In this document: one piece after another, positions 1 through 6,464 of the stretch | Layout: every line of letters begins with the position of its first letter | Numbering within the stretch: the first letter of the stretch is position 1 | Origin: Actinomycetes bacterium | GTDB lineage: Bacteria > Actinomycetota > CADDZG01 > JAHWKV01 | Assembly: GCA_029263035.1 (NCBI GenBank) | Contig: JAJCYF010000035.1 | Location: 1 to 18,481, forward strand | Direction: 5' to 3' | DNA length: 18,481 nucleotides | The notes under the pieces: generated by a model | The model's input: the letters and a program-made list of their open reading frames with translations, nothing else | What the model was told of the DNA's origin: nothing | Databases searched by the model: none | Program-made: the position numbers and the translations under genes

Positions 1-1285
1 GGAAGTCCTGGATCACGATCATGAACGCCTTGTCGGAAAGCGACTCGACCAGACTGCCGGGCTCGATGCCGCAGGCCGAGCACCCCAGCGCATCCAGGTT
101 GGCGTCGGTGGTGGGGCTTCCGGTGAACGCCGACGCGCTCCACAGCTTTTCCAGCGCCGCCCTGATCGAGGGGTCGGGCATCACCCGGTTGGCCACATAG
201 TCGATGTGGTCCTCGACGTCGAGTAACCGGGTCACCGGGATCACCGTCTCGCCGTCGGTTATCGCATAGGTGATCGACCGGCAGGCGGGAAAACAGCAGG
301 GAACCGGCACGAAGTCCGAGGCGCGGAACCATTCCGGGAGCTGGTCGGCAAGCCCGTGTATCACGTCGGCGTTGGTCACCCGGTCGCAGGGATCGAACTC
401 CGGGTGGCGGCCCGAGTGGGTTACCGGCTGGAATGCGACGCCCTTTACCGCCGGGTGCTCGATGCCGAAGCGGACGATATCTCCCACCTCGTGTTCGTTG
501 ACCCCGCGCTCCACGGCAGCCGCCAGAACCACCACGATGCCGGCTTCGGCACAGCGGTCCAGGGCTTGCTGCTTGAGCGTCCGCAGGTCCTTGCCGCGCA
601 GGGCCAGGCTGGTCTGCTTCTCCAACCCATCGAACTGCAGGTAGATCCGGGGCCGGGGGTTGAACGCCGCCAGCGCGTCCACGAACCGCTGGTCCCGTGC
701 CAGCCGGATCCCGTTGGTGTTGAGCGTGACCAACTCGATCTTTCGGTCTATCGCCATGGCGATGAAGTCGAGGATCAGGGGATGGATGGTGGGCTCTCCG
801 CCGGAGAACATGACCACCTCCGGGTTGCCCTCAGCCTCGACGAAGGCGTCTAGCCCGGCGGCAACCTGCTCCCGGGACAGCGAGAACCCATCCGGCTGGT
901 GTCCGGAATCGGCGAAGCACAGCGGGCAGTCGAGGTTGCACGAGGTGTTGACCTCGATGATTCCCAGGCAGGCATGCTGCTTGTGGTCGGGACAGAAGCC
1001 GCAGTCGAGCGGGCATCCCTGATCAACCTCGGTGTGCGTCTTGAGCGGGATGGTCCCCGGCTTGTTGAAGCGCTGCGAGTCGAACCACATCTGGGCATCC
1101 GAGTAGACCAGGGCCTCGAAGGGGCCGTGCTGCTTGCAACGCTTGCGCAGGTACACACGATTGTTGCGCACGTTTACCTCGGCGTCGACCACGACTTTGC
1201 AGACCGGGCAGATGCTCTTGGTGAACTCGACGAACACTTCGTCGCGGTCGCGTTTTGTCGGACGGACCGGCTGCGGTTGACTCAA
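1..1285 (-). CDS. Radical SAM Fe-S enzyme, tetraether-synthase (Tes)/COG1964-like, 3' end outside window
   Basis: This frame is open from a TTG at 1285 to the window edge, giving 428 residues. An AGGAGG ribosome binding site lies 7 bases before the TTG, which fixes the start; there is no ATG. The radical SAM motif C116-x3-C120-x2-C123 sits in TSCNLDCPLCFADSG, and FSGGEPTIHP follows as the SAM-binding GGE motif. Upstream are two further cysteine groups: C26-x2-C29 with C50/H53, which looks like a rubredoxin-type metal site, and C91-x3-C95-x2-C98 with C106 for an auxiliary cluster. More cysteines follow (PVPCCFPAC, GCSACG), and the visible end reads FMIVIQDF. This arrangement matches COG1964, which includes archaeal Tes, the enzyme that joins lipid tails into membrane-spanning tetraethers. 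The substrate here is inferred only; another alkyl-coupling or methylation role is possible. The family is usually about 500 residues, so most of the protein is visible. Confidence 0.85.
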   Translation of the reverse strand, partial: MSQPQPVRPTKRDRDEVFVEFTKSICPVCKVVVDAEVNVRNNRVYLRKRCKQHGPFEALVYSDAQMWFDSQRFNKPGTIPLKTHTEVDQGCPLDCGFCPDHKQHACLGIIEVNTSCNLDCPLCFADSGHQPDGFSLSREQVAAGLDAFVEAEGNPEVVMFSGGEPTIHPLILDFIAMAIDRKIELVTLNTNGIRLARDQRFVDALAAFNPRPRIYLQFDGLEKQTSLALRGKDLRTLKQQALDRCAEAGIVVVLAAAVERGVNEHEVGDIVRFGIEHPAVKGVAFQPVTHSGRHPEFDPCDRVTNADVIHGLADQLPEWFRASDFVPVPCCFPACRSITYAITDGETVIPVTRLLDVEDHIDYVANRVMPDPSIRAALEKLWSASAFTGSPTTDANLDALGCSACGIEPGSLVESLSDKAFMIVIQDF

Positions 1286-1401
1286 CTGGGGGCCTCCTCG
1301 AATCGGTGCCCACGAAGTGCCGATGTGCCTTGAACCCTGATGTTCACCTCTGTTGTCGTGGAAAGACCACCGTGTTCGACTTGGGGAGTTATCGCAAGCC
1401 G

Positions 1402-1418
1402 GCCCCGTTGGACGGGGC
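1402..1418. repeat. Short GC-rich inverted repeat (hairpin)
   Basis: GCCCCGT and ACGGGGC form a perfect 7-bp stem around a 3-base loop. Read on the minus strand, the hairpin starts directly after the TGA (1421-1419) of a 23-codon hydrophobic frame, where a terminator would lie. No T-run follows on either strand, so intrinsic terminator function is uncertain. Confidence 0.5.
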
Positions 1419-1676
1419 TCAGGTCACCAAGCCCACCAGGGTTATCAACAACCACACCACCGCGACCGCGATGTAGAGCTTGGTCGACGGTCACAACCCA
1501 TCCCACACCGCCCTTAAGCCTGAGGAGTGGGCATTGGCATGGCTGCCGGAGACGCGGCATGCGCCGAAGATCCGTTCGGCTACCTCTTGTTCTTCCGGGC
1601 TGGATTCCGATCCAGGTCTGTTGGATTCCTGTAAAGCCATCTGCGCAACTCCGCATCTGTGGATTTGTTGATTCAT

Positions 1677-1692
1677 GGCTTCAGCTGAAGCC
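1677..1692. repeat. 16-bp perfect palindrome, possible operator
   Basis: GGCTTCAGCTGAAGCC is its own reverse complement over all 16 bases, and the flanking bases do not extend it. It lies in the shared upstream region of two divergent operons, about 145 bp before the methyltransferase start. That placement suits a dimeric regulator. No regulator is identified. Confidence 0.4.
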
Positions 1693-1837
1693 TGTAACCT
1701 ATGAACCCGGCGACTGTACATAAAATTCCCGTATTCTCTGTTGACCGCAAGGCAATCGACGCCGCAGGCACACCGGAGAGCCGAGCGCGAACCGGCGACT
1801 CCTAGCCAATTAATCCTGATGGAATCAGACTGAGTGG

Positions 1838-2362
1838 ATGACTCATCTGCTCCGGACCATGGCGGTGTTCGCCCTGGCGGCGGGAATCAACACCGGGAGT
1901 GTGGCCCTTCAACTCCGCACCGGTTTTCTGACCCGGCGCTACGGAAACAAGGCCTGGTATCTCCATCTGGCGATCGTCGCTCCCGGCTGGCTTGTGTTCC
2001 TTTATCTGGTGTCGGACCTGGGCCGTCACCGCGGATGGCCTCTGCCCCAGCAATTGCGTCCGGCGGGCATCCTGATTCTTGGGTTGAGCTGTGCTCTGTG
2101 GCTGTGGACCTTTGCCCTCCTCGGTCCTGAGCGGACTGCGAACGGAAACATCTTTGGCCACGGACCTACCGAGCCGGTGGACGAGGGCCCGTTCCGCTAC
2201 CTGCAGAATCCGATGTACGACTCCTACCTGCTCGCCTTCGTCGGGTTGGCGCTGTGGAAAGCGAACGCACAGTACCTGTTGCTGGTCCTGGAGTCGTATG
2301 TTCTGCTGAACCTGGTGGAAGGTAGCGTTGAGAACCGTGCGATCCAGAGTGAGGGGCGATGA
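1838..2362 (+). CDS. ICMT/PEMT-like integral membrane methyltransferase
   Basis: The product has 174 residues with about four or five hydrophobic segments. Near residue 115 it carries GPFRYLQNPMYDSYL, which matches the G-x-x-R-x-x-x-x-P-x-Y motif of isoprenylcysteine carboxyl methyltransferase-like and phospholipid methyltransferase-like proteins. The C-terminal E-x-x-x-E-x-R part (LVEGSVENRAI) completes the usual SAM-binding region. Members methylate small or lipid-linked acceptors inside the membrane; the substrate here is unknown. The ATG at 1838 has no good ribosome binding site. An ATG at 1859 is an alternative but would cut into the first hydrophobic segment. It is the first gene of a plus-strand run with a DsrE-family, a MauE-like and an SRPBCC gene. 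The family call is good, the function open. Confidence 0.72.
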   Translation: MTHLLRTMAVFALAAGINTGSVALQLRTGFLTRRYGNKAWYLHLAIVAPGWLVFLYLVSDLGRHRGWPLPQQLRPAGILILGLSCALWLWTFALLGPERTANGNIFGHGPTEPVDEGPFRYLQNPMYDSYLLAFVGLALWKANAQYLLLVLESYVLLNLVEGSVENRAIQSEGR

Positions 2363-2419
2363 TCGGTAGGCTTGGCCTGGGGAGGGAATTTCCAGCGGGG
2401 CTACCGGGTTAGGTCGGTC

Positions 2420-2776
2420 ATGATTGCGGCAGCCCTATTGATCCTGGCCGGCACGGAAGCCAGGGCAGATTTGGGACGGGTAGTGAACGCGCTCCAGATT
2501 GCCCGGGAGCTGGATGAAGCAGGCGACAAGGTGATCCTGATATTCGACGGAGCAGGAACACAGTGGATCCCTACGCTTTCTGACAAGGCGCACAAGTACC
2601 ACGGCTTGTTTGAACAGACCAGGGGACTGGTCGCCGGAGCGTGCAGCTACTGTGCTGGGGTCTATGGAGTGAAGGACGCAATCGAGGAAACCGAGGTCGA
2701 GCTCCTCGACGAATTCGCCGGCCACCCCAGTGTGCGTAAGCTCATGTCCCAGGGATATCAGATCCTCACCTTTTGA
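2420..2776 (+). CDS. DsrE/DsrF-like sulfur-relay family protein
   Basis: The product has 118 residues from ATG 2420. It reads as a whole DsrE fold: strand 1 ALLILAGTEARADLGRV, then ALQIARELDEAGDKVILIFDGAGTQW, a CSYC pair (C75, C78) in VAGACSYCAGVYGVKD, and an end GYQILTF. DsrE-family proteins are small cytoplasmic sulfur carriers or redox proteins, and a conserved cysteine is the usual active residue. The same frame opens earlier at TTG 2372, but the extra 16 residues do not fit the family and ATG 2420 gives the normal length. The hydrophobic N-terminus could be taken for a signal peptide; it is better read as the first beta strand. The MauE-like gene follows 19 bp downstream, so the two are probably co-transcribed. 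The sulfur substrate is not known. Confidence 0.8.
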   Translation: MIAAALLILAGTEARADLGRVVNALQIARELDEAGDKVILIFDGAGTQWIPTLSDKAHKYHGLFEQTRGLVAGACSYCAGVYGVKDAIEETEVELLDEFAGHPSVRKLMSQGYQILTF

Positions 2777-2795
2777 CCTGAGAAGGGAAGCCTGA

Positions 2796-3257
2796 TTGCC
2801 CATCGCCAGATTGCTCTTCGCACTGCTCGTCCTTGCCATGGCCACCGGCCAGTTGTTGAGCTTCTCGGCTTTCGTGCAGGCCATAGCGAGCTACCAGATT
2901 GCCGGCGAAACCCTCAGCCTGATTCTGTCGGTCGCCCTTGTCGCGGCGGAGCTTTTCGCGGGTATCGGGTTACTGGCCGGCCGGCCACGTTCCCGCTATC
3001 TGGCAGGGTCGGTTGGCTTCGGGGTGGCGGTCACCTGGTCGGCCCTGGCGGTACAGGCGTTCCTGCGAGGGCTTGACGTGGCGAACTGCGGATGCTTCGG
3101 ACGTTACCTTGCTCAACGCCTGAGTTGGTATGTTCTGTTGCAGGACGCCTACTTCCTCATTTTGGCCTACCTGGCAATGCGCAGCGCCTCCAGAGACCGA
3201 TTTGTCGATTTGCCGTCAGATCAGGCAGTCGGCCCAACAGTGACGGGGAGTAGGTGA
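2796..3257 (+). CDS. MauE/DoxX-like membrane protein
   Basis: The product has 153 residues and four transmembrane helices (about 5-30, 38-62, 68-92 and 108-130). Between helices 3 and 4 lies NCGCFGRYL with C98 and C100, followed by LSWYVLLQDAYF. This is the hallmark of the MauE/DoxX-type family (methylamine utilisation MauE and relatives), whose members are thought to help disulfide formation or quinone-linked redox steps in the membrane. The start is TTG 2796, supported by AGAAGGGAAG just upstream; no ATG fits. The stop overlaps the next gene's start (GTGA at 3254-3257), so the two are translationally coupled. With the DsrE-like gene before it, a thiol or sulfur redox role is likely but inferred. 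Confidence 0.75.
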   Translation: MPIARLLFALLVLAMATGQLLSFSAFVQAIASYQIAGETLSLILSVALVAAELFAGIGLLAGRPRSRYLAGSVGFGVAVTWSALAVQAFLRGLDVANCGCFGRYLAQRLSWYVLLQDAYFLILAYLAMRSASRDRFVDLPSDQAVGPTVTGSR

Positions 3258-3844
3258 GGGCTTTGCGTGTCGGTACGGCCGGCACGCTGGCGAGCGCCGC
3301 CACCGCGCTGGCCGGCATGTTCCTGGTCTCACGGGGTCGGATTCACCTGGACCTCGGGTGGGGGAGATCGCTGCACCCTCTGGGCCCGATCACCGTACAG
3401 ATCAACGCTCCCCGGGACCTGGTTTTCGAGCAGATCTCCGGCCCCTACCTGGGCCAGACGCCGGCAGCCCTGCGAAGCAAGCTGAAGGTCTTGGAGAAGG
3501 GGTCCAACCTGGTGATCGCCGAGCACCGGACCAAACTGCCCCTGATGGATGCGGTGACCGTGGAAGCAGTGCAGTTCTATGCCCCTGGCCGTATCACCTT
3601 TCGGCTGTTGCAGGGTCCGGTGCCTCAGGTCTCAGAGGAGTTCCTGCTTGAAGAGATCGGGTCGGAGACGGCGCTGAGCTATCGGGGAGAGCTGGGCGCC
3701 GACCTATGGCTCCTCGGGCGAATCTACGGCGGTTCAATCGTACGGCCGGCGTGGGAGCGAACGGTGGTCGCGTCGATGGAGGAGATAAAAAAGGGCGCCG
3801 AGCGGCGGTCGGCAGCTCGCCGGCGCAGGAGCACCGGGGAGTAG
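3254..3844 (+). CDS. Membrane-anchored SRPBCC (START-like) protein
   Basis: The product has 196 residues from a GTG that overlaps the MauE-like stop by four bases. Residues 5-25 form one hydrophobic anchor. The rest reads as an SRPBCC/polyketide-cyclase-like helix-grip fold: ITVQINAPRDLVFEQISGPYLG is the usual first strand plus helix, and a long C-terminal helix (about 165-182) follows. The tail is very basic (KKGAERRSAARRRRS), suggesting contact with lipid headgroups or nucleic acid, or a cytoplasmic tail. The fold binds hydrophobic ligands in a cavity; the ligand is unknown. The gene ends the plus-strand operon, with three bases between its stop and the stop of the convergent CcdA-like gene. 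No terminator is visible between them. Confidence 0.68.
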   Translation: MRALRVGTAGTLASAATALAGMFLVSRGRIHLDLGWGRSLHPLGPITVQINAPRDLVFEQISGPYLGQTPAALRSKLKVLEKGSNLVIAEHRTKLPLMDAVTVEAVQFYAPGRITFRLLQGPVPQVSEEFLLEEIGSETALSYRGELGADLWLLGRIYGGSIVRPAWERTVVASMEEIKKGAERRSAARRRRSTGE

Positions 3845-3847
3845 CGG

Positions 3848-4558
3848 TTAGGGAAGCCGGGGCCCGGTGTCGAAGCCATTCAGGCGTCCCAGGTAGAGGA
3901 AGTACGCCGCGATCAATATCAGCAGGCCGGCTGCCGACCCCTGGGCCAGCCGCCGCCACCTGGCCGGGGCCGTCCATCGACGGGTGAAGAACCAGGTCCC
4001 GGTGAGGAGTACAGCGATGTGGCCGGCTCCCAGAGCGAACATGACGGCCCCGCTGTAGAGAGGTCTTCCGAGCTGGGCGGCCGACGCGGCAATACCGGTC
4101 ACAATAGCCGCGCATGCCGGGCAGTTGACCAGACCGCCGGGAATGCCCGCCAGGAAGGCGCCGAGCACGCTCGGACTCGTCTTCGGCGGCCGGGCGCAGG
4201 CGGTACAGAAGGAAGCCGGCCGGAGAACCATCCACCCGGCCAGCCCCAGCAGAAGGGCAGCAATCAACAGGTAGCCGAAGCCCGCATACGGACGTAGATA
4301 CTCGTCGATTACGATGTCGATCTGCCCCGCAGCCAATCCCACCGCCGTGTAGACCAGGATCATGCCCCCGCCGAAAGCGGCCACCAGCTTCACCCCGCCG
4401 CCCGGGGCGCCCAGCGCTCCGGTGATCCCCAACCCGGCGGCGGTACCGGTTATCGGCAGCGAAAGGGGGCTCAGCCCGAGAAACAGGCCGGCAAGAAAGG
4501 CAATCGGGATGCCGAGCCACCAGGTGCTCTCGATAGCTGCGAACAGATCTATCTCGAT
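3848..4558 (-). CDS. CcdA/DsbD-like transmembrane thiol-disulfide protein with no standard start codon
   Basis: The frame encodes about six membrane helices with NCPACAAIV in a middle helix and FCTACARP before it, as in the CcdA/DsbD family that moves reducing power across the membrane. The first ATG/GTG/TTG in frame is TTG 4432, which would delete the first helix. That helix (IAFLAGLFLGLSPLSLPITGTAAG) is clearly encoded upstream. Reading back to the in-frame TGA near 4780 I found no ATG, GTG or TTG. I placed the start at ATC 4558, before IEIDLFAAIES; this is a guess, and ATA 4552 or CTG 4546 are alternatives. The first helix reads SPLSLP where CcdA normally has SPC-x-LP, so one of the two usual membrane cysteines is missing. 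The gene lies downstream of the ECF sigma/anti-sigma pair, probably in one operon. Family call good, start poor. Confidence 0.72.
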   Translation of the reverse strand: MEIDLFAAIESTWWLGIPIAFLAGLFLGLSPLSLPITGTAAGLGITGALGAPGGGVKLVAAFGGGMILVYTAVGLAAGQIDIVIDEYLRPYAGFGYLLIAALLLGLAGWMVLRPASFCTACARPPKTSPSVLGAFLAGIPGGLVNCPACAAIVTGIAASAAQLGRPLYSGAVMFALGAGHIAVLLTGTWFFTRRWTAPARWRRLAQGSAAGLLILIAAYFLYLGRLNGFDTGPRLP

Positions 4559-4631
4559 GAGGGCAGGCCCGTCAGTGCGTTGCCCGGTGCGCCCAAGGCG
4601 CCAGGGACCAAAGCCCGTTCCGGCGGAATCC

Positions 4632-5351
4632 TCACGACACGCTGAGGTAGGTCGACAGTTCCTGAAGAACGTCCGGGTCCTCGGAAAGAGCCAGCAGAGG
4701 GAACGGCTTTTGAGCGCACAACAGGCCGATGCCCTGGCTCGACGCCATCCAGGGACTGCCGGGACCGTCGAGAATCATCTCTGCGCCTGCCGCTTCGGGA
4801 AACGGCCGTCGGCTCACATAGAGCTGAAGCCTACGTCCCGCCTGGTCCTGGTAAGTGAACCCGTCAACCTCGACGTTGCCCACCTCGCCCGAGCCCGCCC
4901 CAGATACCGTGAAACCAATCCCGGCCAGATCGGGTGCGTCTCGCTCTACCGGCCGCTCGGCCGGGATGCGCCCATTCTGAAAATCGATGATCGCCTGGGC
5001 AATCGACTCCGGTTGCTGGACCATCGACCGATCACCATGGCCGGGGCGCAGCAGCGCGGTTCCCGCTATCGCCGTCAAGGTCACCGCCACTACCGCAGCA
5101 GCCAGCCACCGGAGTTGGAACCGCCCGGAAGAGGAACTTTCGCTCTGGGCGGTAGCCCGGATGTCCTCGCGCAGAGACTGGGGAGCAAGTTCGCGCAGCG
5201 ACTCCCCAATTGCCCTTCCGCCGCGGGCTCGGGTGACCTCGTGCCAGCAGTCGGCACAGGTGAGCAGGTGAGCCTCGAACTGTTCGCTCTTGCGGTCGGA
5301 CATCGCACCTCCCAGATAGGCGGCGGCGTCCCGAGCGGGGTCATGTCTCAT
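4632..5351 (-). CDS. Membrane anti-sigma factor with zinc-finger (ZAS) domain
   Basis: The product has 239 residues. The N-terminal cytoplasmic part holds H28-x3-C32-x2-C35 (FEAHLLTCADC), the zinc-binding anti-sigma motif. One transmembrane helix spans about 82-102, and about 135 residues lie outside the cell. The outer part has a single cysteine near its end (GLLCAQKP). It should hold the sigma factor encoded just upstream inactive until an envelope signal arrives. The ATG overlaps the sigma gene stop by 11 bp (5341-5351), typical for co-translated sigma/anti-sigma pairs. Downstream is the CcdA-like gene, so a redox signal is an attractive inference. The external domain was not recognised as a named sensor. 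Confidence 0.85.
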   Translation of the reverse strand: MRHDPARDAAAYLGGAMSDRKSEQFEAHLLTCADCWHEVTRARGGRAIGESLRELAPQSLREDIRATAQSESSSSGRFQLRWLAAAVVAVTLTAIAGTALLRPGHGDRSMVQQPESIAQAIIDFQNGRIPAERPVERDAPDLAGIGFTVSGAGSGEVGNVEVDGFTYQDQAGRRLQLYVSRRPFPEAAGAEMILDGPGSPWMASSQGIGLLCAQKPFPLLALSEDPDVLQELSTYLSVS

Positions 5352-5868
5352 GCTTGTAAACCTGCCTCAACGTAGTGGTTTCTGCCAAAGCCTTGCGTCC
5401 CCGGTGAACCCGTGACAGCACCGTCCCCCGAGGGGATCGGGTAATCCGGGCGGTCTCACTTGAGGTGAATCCGCAGATATCAACCAGCACCACTGCAATC
5501 CGCTGCTCATCCGGCAACTCCCAGAGTGCCCGGTGAACGGCAGATTTGTCGATCGACCCGAGCGCAGTGTCCTCAGTGTGGTCGCCGCTTCTGAAATCCA
5601 ATCCGGCCTCCGCCTGCAGTTGCTCCGCCGGTCGCCGGGAGCGCCGGCGGTAGTCGGAGCGAACAACGTTCAGGCAGATGGTCGCCAGCCAGGCCTCCAC
5701 CTTGTCGGGACGGCGGTGGGATCGCCACGACTTGAGGGCGCGCAGATAGGTCTCCTGAACCAGGTCTTCGGCGTCCTGGTGGTGGGTGGTACAGCGCCGG
5801 GCGAGGTTGTAGACGAGATCCATGCAGGGGAGGGTGCGTTGGAGAAAGTCGAAGTCCGAAGTTGTCAT
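5341..5868 (-). CDS. ECF-family RNA polymerase sigma factor
   Basis: The product has 175 residues. Region 2 is visible as DAEDLVQETYLRALKSW (about 32-48) with VEAWLATICLNVVRSDYRRR after it. Region 4 is ALWELPDEQRIAVVLVDICG, then SSETARITRSPRGTVLSRVHRGRKAL with the helix-turn-helix. The size and two-domain layout are those of a minimal ECF sigma factor. It is coupled by overlap to its anti-sigma gene. Such factors usually drive their own promoter; GGAACTT is present on the minus strand at about 5955-5949, but I could not pair it with a convincing -10, so autoregulation is unproven. The divergent neighbour at 5974 could be a target. Confidence 0.92.
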   Translation of the reverse strand: MTTSDFDFLQRTLPCMDLVYNLARRCTTHHQDAEDLVQETYLRALKSWRSHRRPDKVEAWLATICLNVVRSDYRRRSRRPAEQLQAEAGLDFRSGDHTEDTALGSIDKSAVHRALWELPDEQRIAVVLVDICGFTSSETARITRSPRGTVLSRVHRGRKALAETTTLRQVYKHET

Positions 5869-5896
5869 CGCTACCTAGAACCCCTTTGGCCCCGTT

Positions 5897-5910
5897 TTGA
5901 TTGCAATCAA
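5897..5910. promoter_or_regulatory. 14-bp perfect palindrome between divergent genes, possible operator
   Basis: TTGATTGCAATCAA is a perfect 14-bp palindrome and the AT-richest spot in the 105-bp divergent gap between the ECF sigma gene (start 5868) and the membrane protein gene (start 5974). It lies 29 bp from the sigma start and 64 bp from the other. Position and symmetry suit a dimeric repressor or activator acting on both genes. The binding protein is unknown. Confidence 0.45.
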
Positions 5911-5942
5911 TCCTGAGCGAGCGGAGTCCCAGGAAGCAGAAG

Positions 5943-5957
5943 GCCGGAAGTTCCGGC
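5943..5957. repeat. Inverted repeat just before the ribosome binding site of the 5974 gene
   Basis: GCCGGAA and TTCCGGC are perfect 7-bp arms around one central G. The repeat ends three bases before the AAAGGAGG ribosome binding site. It could be an operator. As RNA it is a poor hairpin because the loop would be too small. Confidence 0.35.
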
Positions 5958-5973
5958 TGCAAAGGAGGGACCC

Positions 5974-6423
5974 ATGGCAATGTCAAGCAGCGCCCACGGT
6001 AACTTGTCCAGCCGCGTTGGCTCAGCGGTGCCTGCCGGCATCGTCGGCGGCCTGGTCGGCGGGGTTGTATTCGGGATCATGATGCAGATGATGGGGATGA
6101 TCCCGATGGTCGCGATGCTGGTCGGCAGTGAGGCGGTGGTCGTGGGTTGGGTCGTCCACCTGGCAATTTCGGCGTTCATCGGGTTGACCTTCGCCCTGCT
6201 GCTCGGGAGCCGGGCAAACAAGCCGGGCACAGCCGCCGTCCTCGGGCTGGCGTACGGAGCGGTTTGGTGGGTCCTGGGTCCGCTGCTCATCATGCCGGCG
6301 CGGCTGGGCATGCCGACGTTTGCCCTCAACGACATGACGACACAGAGTCTGATCGGTCACCTGGTGTACGGAGCGATCCTCGGAATCACCTACGCTATGG
6401 TCCGGCCAAGGCTCAATCCGTAG
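5974..6423 (+). CDS. Small hydrophobic membrane protein of unknown function
   Basis: The product has 149 residues with four likely transmembrane helices: VGGLVGGVVFGIMMQMMGMI, then about 50-77, 84-105 and 125-142. It is rich in Gly and Met in helix 1 and carries a GLAYGAVWWVLGPLLIMP stretch and a final GHLVYGAILGITYA. The strong AAAGGAGG site six bases upstream fixes ATG 5974. I do not recognise a named family. The Met-rich first helix could be a metal contact but that is speculation. It is the first plus-strand gene after the divergent ECF operon, and the rhodanese-CBS gene follows 41 bp later, so they are likely co-transcribed. Confidence 0.75.
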   Translation: MAMSSSAHGNLSSRVGSAVPAGIVGGLVGGVVFGIMMQMMGMIPMVAMLVGSEAVVVGWVVHLAISAFIGLTFALLLGSRANKPGTAAVLGLAYGAVWWVLGPLLIMPARLGMPTFALNDMTTQSLIGHLVYGAILGITYAMVRPRLNP

Positions 6424-6464
6424 GTGGCGCCGCTTTCCATTGGCATCAACCTGGGGGAGACGAG

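Larger units (their letters stand above)
1286..1837. other. Intergenic region of about 550 bp between divergent operons
   Basis: I find no convincing gene here. The open frames in the stretch show no family resemblance and overlap one another in different frames. It holds a GC-rich hairpin at 1402-1418, a short hydrophobic minus-strand frame ending at 1419, a 16-bp perfect palindrome at 1677-1692, and a relatively AT-rich patch around 1715-1745 where a promoter could lie. The radical SAM gene leaves leftward and the methyltransferase gene rightward, so promoters for both must lie here. I could not place a convincing -35/-10 pair for either. Confidence 0.6.

Noticed and set aside
1340..1723. 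Overlapping plus- and minus-strand frames in the first intergenic region
   Set aside because: None has a ribosome binding site or a recognisable motif, and several cover the same bases in different frames.
2372..2419. N-terminal extension of the DsrE-like protein from TTG 2372, giving an apparent signal peptide
   Set aside because: The hydrophobic stretch is the first strand of the DsrE fold, and ATG 2420 gives the normal family length.
3594..4520. Long minus-strand frame of 308 codons over the CcdA-like gene
   Set aside because: It is rich in Arg, Pro and Gly with no domain pattern, and lies out of frame with the clear membrane helices and NCPAC motif of the CcdA-like gene. It also runs into the SRPBCC gene on the other strand.
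4362..5375. Plus-strand frame of 337 codons opposite the anti-sigma gene
   Set aside because: It is the antisense shadow of GC-rich coding sequence. The minus strand carries the recognisable zinc-finger anti-sigma factor and the CcdA-like protein.
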